From assembly GCF_039543225.1 (NCBI RefSeq), contig NZ_BAABJI010000001.1:585193-649192 (forward strand): a stretch of 64,000 nucleotides of DNA, written 5' to 3'. The translations under genes and the position numbers were made by a program. How positions within the stretch are numbered: the stretch's first letter is position 1; every line of letters begins with the position of its first letter. Shown one piece after another: positions 48,894 to 56,601 of the stretch. The DNA comes from Mucilaginibacter defluvii. Lineage in GTDB: Bacteria > Bacteroidota > Bacteroidia > Sphingobacteriales > Sphingobacteriaceae. The notes below the pieces were generated by a model. It did not search any database, had not been told where the DNA came from, and worked only from the letters and a program-made list of their open reading frames with translations.

Positions 48894-51401
48894 ATGGCAA
48901 ACTTTTATAACATTGAAGATCAGTTAAAAGCACAGCAGCAGGCCGTTGATGAATTGAAAAATTCATTAACTGAAGTTATAAGTATATACCCTAAATTCGC
49001 TCAAGGTTTTGAAGCCGGGTTATCCGCCCTTGGCGAGAAATTACCTGAAGTTGTTGAGTCGATAAAAGACCTCAATGCACAAAACAGGGAACTTGTTGCA
49101 TCGGGCCAAAAGCCGCAAAGCGTTTTAAAACAACTGGCCTCGTCATTACTTTCATGGAATAGCGTTATATCAGTTGGCATCACACTGCTTAGCGTATACG
49201 GAAAGGAGATTTTAAGCTGGGTATCATCCTTATTAAAGGGTGAGCAGCGTTTAACGGCTTACGGCAAAGCGCTCAAGGATAGCCGCATTGTAATGGGGGC
49301 GTTAATTGAAGTACAAAAGCGCGGTAATTTATCGGCCCAGGATGAGTTGATTAAACTACGCTTACTTTACAACGCCACGCAGGATGTTACCCTAGGCATG
49401 ACCGAGCGAAAGAAAGCGGTTAATGCCCTGCAGGAAAAATATCCGGCTTATTTTAATAACGTTAAGGATGAGGTTATTTTAGCAGGGCAGGCTAAAGGCC
49501 AGTATGATCAGCTTGCCCAATCCATCATTGCCACGGCCAGGGCACGTGCTGCCGAAAATTTGATGGTAAATAATGAGCAACGTAAACTAACCAATGAAAC
49601 ACGCGCCGGTAAACTTAACGAGGAGCTAAAAGCACAAAAGCAGCAGTTAGAGGCGGCCCGTAAGCATCAAAAAGAATTGGATAAGGTGCCTATGCAAGTT
49701 TCAAGTATGGGTGTGCCTGCTTCTGCAAATGGTTCTTTTGGTTATATTGAAATAAATGAGCTTGAGGAAAAAGTAAAGCGTACACAAAAAAGTATTGCTG
49801 ATTTAAGTACGGATACTACGCTGTTAAACAAGCAGAACGGCGTACTGATTAAAGCGGTCGAAGATGATGTAAAAAAATATGGTGTTAGCCTATTGATAGA
49901 TACCAAGAAAAATAACGCTGCTATTAATAACTCGTACCGTACCACTATTAAGGAGCAGGATGATCTATTCAGATTGGCCAGCCAGGAGCGGCTTGAGGAA
50001 ATAGCCGGGCAAACCATACAAACGTTAAAAAGCTATGAGGAGCAAATAAAAACGGCCGAGGTTTATTTTAATAAATTAAGGGCCGGACATGCAAAAAGTA
50101 AAAAAGATCTTGCGCAGATTGATACGGAACAAGCCAAAACGCTGAAAGCTATCAGTAACAAATTTCAGCAGGAAGATGTGGCGCAACTACAGCGTTATGA
50201 AGACGAGCTGAAGCAACTGAAACTGGATAACATTGACGATGTTACCGCCCGTGAGCAAGCCCGGCTGACGCAGGAAACTGAGGATCGGAATAAGCAGTAT
50301 CAGAAGGAATATAAAGTTCTCGCTGAGAGAATAGATTTTCGGGAAAAAGCCCTTGATAATGATAAATTGAGTTTTGATCAAATTCAAAATTTAAATGAAA
50401 CAATAGCTCAAGAGAAGAAACTCCTTGAAGACATGGCCGCCTGGAAAGAGCAGTTTGATACCAGGCAGCAGCAAAAGCAAAACGCGCTTAACCAACAAAA
50501 TGCCCAGCCCGACAAAAGCCAGGAAGAGCAGGATAAACTCCGGAATGCCATTACTGAAAACGAGCAGAATGGCAAACATTTACAAGCGTTACTACTACAG
50601 CAGCAATTGCTTGATTTGCAGCACCAGCAGGCTGTAACAGCGGCCCAAAAACGTGGGGAGTCGGTTGAAAAAATTGAGGCGGATTATGCCGCTAAACGCA
50701 CCGTGCTCGAGCAGGATTTGGTTAGCGCGAAACTGCATGCAGGCGATAAGCTGATTGACGGAATACTCAAAAATTCAAAAAAGGATTCGGCCATATTTAA
50801 AGCTGCCTTTGTGGCCAAAAAAGCCACCGCTGTTGGCGATATTATTATTAGTACGCGAAAAGCTATTATGGAATCGTTACAAGCCTATTCGGGCATTCCG
50901 TTTATTGGCCAGGCTTTGGGTATAGCTCAGGCGGCATTTATGGCGGCGCAGGGTGCTACTTCTATTGCCGATATTGTGAAGCAGAAACCGGGGTATGCCC
51001 GTGGTGGCCGCTTTATGTCTGACGGGCGGGGGGCGCTACTATCCGGCTATAGCCGTACAGATGACACCAATGCCTATCTGCGTTCGGGTGAGGCGGTAGT
51101 AGTTTCAGAAGCCATGCGTAACCCCTGGGCCCGTAACCTGGTAAGCGCTATTAATGTAGCCTATGGCGGGCGCGATTTTTCGACGGGCAATGCCTCGCCC
51201 GCTTATGCGCTTGGCGGTGTTTATACCGATGGCGGCAATGCCGGGCGTTATTACAGCCAGCCGGTTAACGATGTTAAGGAAATGGCTAATACGCTGGCCT
51301 ATCAAATTATAAATAACTTTCCGCCCGTATATGTTGATGTTAAGGATATCAACACACAGCAAAGCATCCTTGCCCGAACGGTTGACCGTGTTAACCTGTA
51401 G
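48894..51401 (+). CDS. Phage tail tape measure protein
   Basis: 835 residues. Long coiled-coil stretches (about 220-570; for example NEELKAQKQQLEAARKHQKE and KKLLEDMAAWKEQFDTRQQQ), a hydrophobic segment at about 83-115 (SLLSWNSVISVGITLLSVYG), and a second at about 640-690 (GIPFIGQALGIAQAAFMAAQ) followed by the glycine-rich YARGGRFMSDGRGALLSGYS that is common at tape measure C-termini. Sets tail length; a tail of about 120 nm could be expected from 0.15 nm per residue (general rule). Its presence means a long-tailed (siphovirus- or myovirus-like) particle; no sheath protein is seen. Confidence 0.85.
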   Translation: MANFYNIEDQLKAQQQAVDELKNSLTEVISIYPKFAQGFEAGLSALGEKLPEVVESIKDLNAQNRELVASGQKPQSVLKQLASSLLSWNSVISVGITLLSVYGKEILSWVSSLLKGEQRLTAYGKALKDSRIVMGALIEVQKRGNLSAQDELIKLRLLYNATQDVTLGMTERKKAVNALQEKYPAYFNNVKDEVILAGQAKGQYDQLAQSIIATARARAAENLMVNNEQRKLTNETRAGKLNEELKAQKQQLEAARKHQKELDKVPMQVSSMGVPASANGSFGYIEINELEEKVKRTQKSIADLSTDTTLLNKQNGVLIKAVEDDVKKYGVSLLIDTKKNNAAINNSYRTTIKEQDDLFRLASQERLEEIAGQTIQTLKSYEEQIKTAEVYFNKLRAGHAKSKKDLAQIDTEQAKTLKAISNKFQQEDVAQLQRYEDELKQLKLDNIDDVTAREQARLTQETEDRNKQYQKEYKVLAERIDFREKALDNDKLSFDQIQNLNETIAQEKKLLEDMAAWKEQFDTRQQQKQNALNQQNAQPDKSQEEQDKLRNAITENEQNGKHLQALLLQQQLLDLQHQQAVTAAQKRGESVEKIEADYAAKRTVLEQDLVSAKLHAGDKLIDGILKNSKKDSAIFKAAFVAKKATAVGDIIISTRKAIMESLQAYSGIPFIGQALGIAQAAFMAAQGATSIADIVKQKPGYARGGRFMSDGRGALLSGYSRTDDTNAYLRSGEAVVVSEAMRNPWARNLVSAINVAYGGRDFSTGNASPAYALGGVYTDGGNAGRYYSQPVNDVKEMANTLAYQIINNFPPVYVDVKDINTQQSILARTVDRVNL

Positions 51402-51414
51402 TTTTTAAACATTG

Positions 51415-51446
51415 TTTGCCAATATCATTTTCGCTAATTATATTTA
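51415..51446 (+). promoter_or_regulatory. Promoter of moron gene 2
   Basis: TTTG (51415-51418), 20-base spacer, TATATTTA (51439-51446): seven of eight positions of the -7 consensus. An inverted repeat GCTAATT/AATTAGC spans 51433-51460. The ATG is at 51464. Confidence 0.55.
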
Positions 51447-51463
51447 CCAAAAAAATTAGCAAA

Positions 51464-52357
51464 ATGAACCGCCTGATTTGTACGATAATTTTATCATTAA
51501 ATTTATCTTTATGTTTTGGCCAGCAAGAAAACGCCGAAAAACTGACCGAAGAGCAACGTACCTATATCGGCCCGTTTCGATACCGTACTTTAAAAGAAAC
51601 TATTGGCGAAACATACGTGGTATTGCCGTTGAATGTAGATGATATGAGTCGTGGTTATCCTTTTTTAGCTAATGTAACTACCGGCGAAGAACGAGCTAAA
51701 GCAACCACAGCAGGCAAGCATTTGAAACTTATATCAATTGATGATGATTTTAATTATGGAAATTTTGTTGATAGTGCAGGGATAAAATATAAGTCAGCAA
51801 TCTCGACTTTAAAGTCCTTTAACAACATGTCGCCTTTAAAAGATATTGAAAATGCTAGTAAATTATTTCTTAACAAAAGTTTGTGGATCAATTTTAAATT
51901 TTTAAAAATAGGTAATCCTTATAATCGCAAGGATGTTTTGGTTAGAATTGATAGCGTACGGTTTGAGCATGTTATAGTTATAAATGTTTCACCGAGTTTA
52001 AATAACGATGCCCCTGTATTACTTACAATTAAAACTGATAAAGGCATTGTAGGGCATAGCGTTGTTGATGTGAGTGGAACTAATACAATGCGAGATCCCG
52101 TAAATTATTTCAAAAACAAATTTTTCACCAAAGACCCTCAAACCATTTACAAATACCCGGCTACCGTATGGAAAAACATCAAAGCCGGCAAAGTAACTCT
52201 CGGTATGACGGAGGAACAGGTAACGCTGATAAAAGGCGACCCGGAACGTGTTAACGTAGTAAAAACAGCTGGCAAGGTATATCGGGATATGATCTACATG
52301 GAACCTAAATACCAATCGTACCTCTTGCTTAACGGAAAAGTAACTTTGATAAAGTAA
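51464..52357 (+). CDS. Secreted moron protein 2, BamE/SmpA-like C-terminus
   Basis: 297 residues from the ATG at 51464; the frame is open to 51416 but the later start gives a clean signal peptide (MNRLICTIILSLNLSLCFGQ). No lipobox Cys in place. Paralogue of the gene at 47912: shared RYRTLKETIGETYVVLPL, LFLNKSLWINFKFLKIGNPY, YKYPATVWKNIKAGKVTLGM and the end YLLLNGKVTLIK. The GMTEEQVTLIKGDPERVN stretch looks like the BamE/SmpA motif (GM-x-x-x-x-V-x-x-L-G-x-P). It is more A/T-rich than its neighbours and has its own promoter, so it is a typical lysogenic-conversion cargo gene. Role unknown. Confidence 0.75.
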   Translation: MNRLICTIILSLNLSLCFGQQENAEKLTEEQRTYIGPFRYRTLKETIGETYVVLPLNVDDMSRGYPFLANVTTGEERAKATTAGKHLKLISIDDDFNYGNFVDSAGIKYKSAISTLKSFNNMSPLKDIENASKLFLNKSLWINFKFLKIGNPYNRKDVLVRIDSVRFEHVIVINVSPSLNNDAPVLLTIKTDKGIVGHSVVDVSGTNTMRDPVNYFKNKFFTKDPQTIYKYPATVWKNIKAGKVTLGMTEEQVTLIKGDPERVNVVKTAGKVYRDMIYMEPKYQSYLLLNGKVTLIK

Positions 52358-52395
52358 AGTAACTAACCAACAAAGGGATTTTTATTTGTTTAAAA

Positions 52396-52411
52396 TATGC
52401 TAAATGGCATA
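52396..52411 (+). promoter_or_regulatory. 16-bp palindrome, site 3, before a small prophage gene
   Basis: TATGCTAAATGGCATA; differs from the reverse complement of site 2 at one position. Ends 14 bp before the ATG at 52426. Confidence 0.6.
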
Positions 52412-52425
52412 ATTAACATATTAAT

Positions 52426-52659
52426 ATGAACATTCAAACCGCTAACTCACTTTACCAAACCGGCGTACTTACAACGCTATTTAAATCCGGGCTAATCAGT
52501 GCCAAAGTATTTACCTATCGCGAGATCTATTTATGGGTACATGCACAGGTAAAAACACGCGGCATCAGCCTGAACAAAGCGGTGTTGGAGGCCGAAGTGA
52601 AATTTGACAAAGCCGAACGTACCGTATGGCGAGCGCTCAACACCTTTACGGAGGAATAG
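52426..52659 (+). CDS. Small phage protein, hypothetical
   Basis: 77 residues, no signal peptide (MNIQTANSLYQTGVLTTLFK ... WRALNTFTEE). Helical and basic; the C-terminal EVKFDKAERTVWRALNTF could be a helix-turn-helix, but this is weak. It ends the first prophage block and is followed by about 400 bp without genes. Function unknown. Confidence 0.6.
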   Translation: MNIQTANSLYQTGVLTTLFKSGLISAKVFTYREIYLWVHAQVKTRGISLNKAVLEAEVKFDKAERTVWRALNTFTEE

Positions 52660-53065
52660 CTGAAAACCGCTCCTAAATCCTCCCCAATGGAGAGGACTTT
52701 ATTTTATAGCCCTCCCTTTGGGAGGGTTGGGTGGGTACTGCCATACTAATGGCACCATTACATCAATAATTTCTTGCGATATTTGTGTTGTCGAATCGCC
52801 TGAACAGGCAACACAATAAATACCTACTGCCAAACTAAAGGCACCAATAAGGCGAAATTAAATCCTGAAATTTGTAATAACGTTTCGCCTCTGATAACGA
52901 GGTCATCCAAAAACCTGGATGACCGATAACCCAAATAAGATCCGGACAACCGCTGATTGCGGTTTTAGAGATTACTGTTTAAACCGACAGTTTCAGGAAT
53001 GCCGTACCGGCATCAGGCTTTTTTCAGCCGCGCATCATGCTTTGATGACAAATAACCAAACTAAA
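52660..53065 (+). other. Non-coding junction with several inverted repeats between prophage blocks
   Basis: No convincing gene. It contains the bipartite dispersed repeat (52670-52736), two TGCC-N8-GGCA palindromes inside a 25-bp direct repeat (22 of 25 identical; 52736-52760 and 52825-52849), a folded stem TTGTGTT...AACACAA with an inner GCCTG-AA-CAGGC hairpin (52782-52816), a perfect 9-bp inverted repeat GGTCATCCA-N6-TGGATGACC (52901-52924), AACCGC-N5-GCGGTT (52948-52964), and ATGCCG-TAC-CGGCAT (52999-53013) followed by CAGGC and six T residues, which may terminate transcription. A frame open from 52919 overlaps this stretch but starts in the middle of a hairpin. Confidence 0.6.
52670..52736 (+). 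repeat. Bipartite dispersed repeat, short form, inside the prophage
   Basis: Left half CTCCTAAATCCTCCCC (52670-52685), right half AGCCCTCCCTTTGGGAGGG and nine to ten more bases (52708-52736). The right half is a 7-bp hairpin CCCTCCC-TT-GGGAGGG type. Same organisation as 28399-28517. Confidence 0.75.
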
Positions 53066-54262
53066 ATGAAAATATACTTATATGATAACGAAACGGATAG
53101 CATAGGCTCGGGCAGCCTGTCGTCCGCCCACATTAAAACCCAGTTAGATGTTGCCGCGGGTGCCGATGTGGATGTACATATCAGTTCGGCAGGTGGCAGC
53201 GCGTTTGATGCCATCGCCATTTACGATATGCTGAAGAAGTACCCCGGCACAGTAACGGTCTATATTGATGCTTTGGCCGCCTCGGCAGCATCAGTGGTAG
53301 CCATGGCCGGCGATACGGTGGTGATGGGTAAATACGCCTTACTGATGATCCACAAACCCATGGTTGGCAGCGGCGGTAACGCTGATGAACTGCTGAAAGA
53401 TGTACAGATGCTGAATGTGGTACAGGAACGCCTGGCGCAGATCTATATGGATAGATCGGGCCTGGACGGTGTTACGATTAACAGCCTGATAAACGCCGTT
53501 ACCTGGATGGCTGCCGATCAGGCCCTTAGCTTGGGTTTTATTGACCGGGTGGATGATTATAGCGCGCCCATCACCAACAGCCTGCACATTAAACAATTCG
53601 CCTCAACCGCGCCTGCGGTATATCAACGCTGCATCAACAAAATACTAAACACAAATACAAACATGAACACGGAGAACAAGGAGCTTATCGAAAAAACGGC
53701 TACGGTATTGGATAAGATTATGAATTTCTTTAAACGGGTGGTAAACAAGCATACCATAACCGACAAATGTACCCTGCATCACGAGGGGGAACTGGCCGAG
53801 GGCAGCGAGGTTTACCAGGATGAGGAAATGCACCAACCCGCCGGTACCGACATTTACACCACAGCGAACGGCAAAAAACTAAAGGTAACTGATGGCTTGG
53901 TTGAGCAAATTGAACAACCGGCACAAACAGAACCCGATGAAGAACCATCGCCGGAAAAACAGAAACAAAAACTTCCGGCTAAAAAGATGGAGGTGGAGAA
54001 CCGTATCCAGGAACTTAAAGCCCGGCTGCACGCCCAAAATGCCTTGCTTACCGAAGCCCGCGCTGCTTTAGAAACCGCCAATACAAAACTCAGTAAAACA
54101 ACCGAACAGGTGCGTAACGAGATTCGTTCGGATTTTATGCCTGTAGGCTCCAAACGAAGCGCGAAAGCTAAAACGGAAGAAGTGCCGTTTTTCACTCCGC
54201 AGAGCGAACTTGCGCGCACCGCTGTTAAAAAGGCAGTGCAGGATAAAACTACAGCCCCCTAA
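53066..54262 (+). CDS. ClpP-like prohead protease with C-terminal scaffold-like extension
   Basis: 398 residues from the ATG at 53066 (ATGs at 53045 and 52919 are alternatives). Residues 1-165 are a ClpP-type serine protease: VDVHISSAGGSAFDAIAIYD, catalytic S73 in DALAASAASVVAMAGD, H96 in LLMIHKPMVG, D160 in LGFIDRV. Residues about 165-250 are a link with a repeat-like segment, and about 310-375 form a coiled coil (NRIQELKARLHAQNALLTEA) ending basic. This looks like a fused protease-scaffold as in some long-tailed phages. It matures the prohead before packaging; the capsid gene follows after 111 bp. Confidence 0.88.
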   Translation: MKIYLYDNETDSIGSGSLSSAHIKTQLDVAAGADVDVHISSAGGSAFDAIAIYDMLKKYPGTVTVYIDALAASAASVVAMAGDTVVMGKYALLMIHKPMVGSGGNADELLKDVQMLNVVQERLAQIYMDRSGLDGVTINSLINAVTWMAADQALSLGFIDRVDDYSAPITNSLHIKQFASTAPAVYQRCINKILNTNTNMNTENKELIEKTATVLDKIMNFFKRVVNKHTITDKCTLHHEGELAEGSEVYQDEEMHQPAGTDIYTTANGKKLKVTDGLVEQIEQPAQTEPDEEPSPEKQKQKLPAKKMEVENRIQELKARLHAQNALLTEARAALETANTKLSKTTEQVRNEIRSDFMPVGSKRSAKAKTEEVPFFTPQSELARTAVKKAVQDKTTAP

Positions 54263-54358
54263 CCCCCTAAAGGGGAAACTCTTGCTCATCAATAAAACCT
54301 TATCATCTATATTATTATAACCTATCAATATTCCTAACGCCCCTTTAGAGATTGGGGT
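54253..54358 (+). repeat. Dispersed C/G-rich repeat pair between protease and capsid genes
   Basis: AGCCCCCTAACCCCCTAAAG followed by GGGAAACT (54253-54280) and, after an A/T-rich centre, CGCCCCTTTAGAGATTGGGG (about 54338-54357). Each half can fold (CCCCCTAAAGGGG; CCCC...GGGG). Related in style to the bipartite repeat but with other half-sites. It overlaps the protease stop codon. Confidence 0.55.
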
Positions 54359-54373
54359 ACTTCAAATTAACAA

Positions 54374-55585
54374 ATGGCTCAATTTACATTTACAAACAAC
54401 ACCTATGCCGGCGAAGCGCTGGCGGGTTTTATGGCAAGCACGCTGCTAGAGGCCGACTCGGTAAAGCGCGGGCTGTTAACAGTAATTAACGACGTTAAAT
54501 CGCGCAAGATCATCCTTGATGTTGATGATGACGTAAAACTGCAGGACCCATCGGGTATGTTTAACGATCAGGGTACCACGGCCTCGCAAACAGAAAGTTA
54601 CCTTGACCCGGTGATCTATGAATTTATGAAACAGGAGCAATGGGACAACCTGGTACAATCATGGGAAGCCCAAAGGCTTAGTCCGGGTGCTTTCAGCGAT
54701 TACGAAGGCGTTGTCGACCTGTCGGATTTTATGGTTCAACGTTACTTAACCAAAATACAAATTGCTAACGAGCGTTTGTACTGGCTGGGCAAGGGCGCAA
54801 CCAAAGAGGCTACCTTCACTGCACCATTCATCGGTTTGTTGCCAAGCATCGCGGCAGCGTCAGGCGTGTATAAGGTTGGTTTAAGTAAACCGTCAACCTC
54901 AATGGCAGCTACGGCAATTGATGCCTCGGGTGTGGTAACCGTATCAAGCACCGTTACTTTGGCTGATGGCGATGTGGTTACTGTAACCGCGGTTACAGGC
55001 AGCAGCAAGGATACTACCAATGGTACCACCGGCGCGCCCAATGTTCAGGGGCAATCGTACTTTATCAAAGTGCTGAGCGCTACTACCTTTAAGCTGATGC
55101 GTAACTTTAACGAAATTAACACCCGCAAGCCTGCCACCTTTACCGGTACAGCTACCGCGGCAACCGTAAGCTACATTAATGCCAGCAACGTATTAACTGT
55201 TTTAGGCGAGGTATATGCACAGCTTGACCCTGCCGACCGCAGTCAGGACGATTTTAACCTGCAGGTACCGTTACACATAGGCTACGCTTATGCACAGGCA
55301 CAGGCAGATAAAGCGGTGAACGTATTGAATGCCTTTACCGATAAAAAGAAAATGGACTACCTGGGCATTCCGTTGCAACTGATGAACCACTGGCAGGCTA
55401 ATACTATTTTAGGGGCGCGTGCGTCAAACCTTTTCCTGGGTGTTGATTTGCTGGGCGATGCTTCAGAGCTTTCAACCGTTTACATGAAACCTTACACTAA
55501 TGATAACGTGGTTCGCATGAAAGCCCGCATGAAGGCGGCCGTTAACTTCAAGTTCGCTAACGAACTTTTCTACCTGGGCGCGTAA
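54374..55585 (+). CDS. Phage major capsid protein
   Basis: 403 residues. Rich in aromatic/hydrophobic structural patterns with no signal peptide; MAQFTFTNNTYAGEALAGFM, YLDPVIYEFMKQEQWDNLVQ, VYMKPYTNDNVVRMKARMKA and the final AVNFKFANELFYLGA are typical of capsid proteins of Bacteroidota siphoviruses. Residues about 170-265 look like an inserted beta-rich (Ig-like) domain (VVTVSSTVTLADGDVVTVTA, ATFTGTATAATVSYINASNV). Position directly after the protease supports the assignment. Confidence 0.85.
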   Translation: MAQFTFTNNTYAGEALAGFMASTLLEADSVKRGLLTVINDVKSRKIILDVDDDVKLQDPSGMFNDQGTTASQTESYLDPVIYEFMKQEQWDNLVQSWEAQRLSPGAFSDYEGVVDLSDFMVQRYLTKIQIANERLYWLGKGATKEATFTAPFIGLLPSIAAASGVYKVGLSKPSTSMAATAIDASGVVTVSSTVTLADGDVVTVTAVTGSSKDTTNGTTGAPNVQGQSYFIKVLSATTFKLMRNFNEINTRKPATFTGTATAATVSYINASNVLTVLGEVYAQLDPADRSQDDFNLQVPLHIGYAYAQAQADKAVNVLNAFTDKKKMDYLGIPLQLMNHWQANTILGARASNLFLGVDLLGDASELSTVYMKPYTNDNVVRMKARMKAAVNFKFANELFYLGA

Positions 55586-55670
55586 CCAAACGCGCACTAA
55601 CCGAAGCGGATCGTAATGATCCGGCCTGTCGGTATTGTTCTCTCAAAAATCTAATTCATAAAAAACAAGT

Positions 55671-56255
55671 ATGTCGATTTATAATAAAATAAACGCGGGC
55701 TTTGCCCTGGGCGCAAGTGAGCCTGTAACCGCCGGTGTTGAGGATGTAATATACATTTTTAACGAGGATGAAATTACGCTGACCTATAGCACCACCAACC
55801 CACTGATAGTAACTGGCCTTACTGCCGTGGCAACCGCCAAAGTTTACAAGTTTGAAGGTACTAATAACAGCTTTAATGCTACCTCAAAACTGGCCAAAAC
55901 ACAGGTAGGTCCCCGCTATACCGAGGAGATTGATTTCAACGTGGCCGGCCTGTCGGTTGAAATAAAAGCGCAGCTACAAGCCATGGGTTATGGCAGGGTA
56001 CGTGCTATTGTGGTAAATAACTACAAAGCCAGTGATTCGGCTGTAGAGTTGTATGGCGCGGTAAATGGCCTGGTACTAACCGAGGCTGAGCGTAACGCTG
56101 CTGACGAGGCGCTTGATGGCGGTTACAAAGTAAAACTGAGTAATCCGGAAAAGCTGAAGGAGCCTTATCCGCCGCGTGCCGTATCTATCGCGCCGCAATC
56201 AGGCACGGCTACCTATGCCAGCACCATCGCCGCGATTGAAGAATTAGTGGCCTAA
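55671..56255 (+). CDS. Phage structural protein, hypothetical
   Basis: 194 residues, beta-rich, soluble (AGVEDVIYIFNEDEITLTYS; LSVEIKAQLQAMGYGRVRAI; KEPYPPRAVSIAPQSGTATY). Between capsid and portal genes; a capsid accessory or a tail-tube-like role are both possible. No family recognised. Confidence 0.6.
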   Translation: MSIYNKINAGFALGASEPVTAGVEDVIYIFNEDEITLTYSTTNPLIVTGLTAVATAKVYKFEGTNNSFNATSKLAKTQVGPRYTEEIDFNVAGLSVEIKAQLQAMGYGRVRAIVVNNYKASDSAVELYGAVNGLVLTEAERNAADEALDGGYKVKLSNPEKLKEPYPPRAVSIAPQSGTATYASTIAAIEELVA

Positions 56256-56367
56256 CCCTATCCTGATGGCTTAAACACATCATTGCCCCGGCCTTTAAAT
56301 AACCTTATCATCTAACGGGGCCATCAGCATCAATAGCCGCGGGCAATGATCTTAATTATTTTAATAA

Positions 56368-56601
56368 ATGAGTACACCCAAAAAATATGTGTTAAAGCCT
56401 GGCAAGCATCAGTTTGCACCCGGCGAAACGGCGGCTCATACCAATGATAACTTAACCGATGAGCAGGCGGAATGGTACCTCAACCGGTATCCGCATATCG
56501 CATCGTTATTTGTTAAAGCCGAAGTGAAGGTAAAGGCATCTGGCAAAGAAAAAACACTTAAAAAGCAAAGCGGTGATTTGCAGCGGGAGGGTGGCGAATG
56601 A
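56368..56601 (+). CDS. Small phage protein, hypothetical
   Basis: 77 residues, basic C-terminus (KAEVKVKASGKEKTLKKQSG). Opening MSTPKKYVLKPGKHQFAPGE is similar to small proteins upstream of portal genes. Its stop overlaps the next start by 4 bp (ATGA), indicating translational coupling to the portal gene. Confidence 0.6.
   Translation: MSTPKKYVLKPGKHQFAPGETAAHTNDNLTDEQAEWYLNRYPHIASLFVKAEVKVKASGKEKTLKKQSGDLQREGGE

Noticed and set aside
52919..53065. N-terminal extension of the prohead protease
   Set aside because: The ATG at 52919 lies in a 9-bp inverted repeat, and the extension has no protease-like sequence; the start at 53066 (or 53045) fits the ClpP fold.
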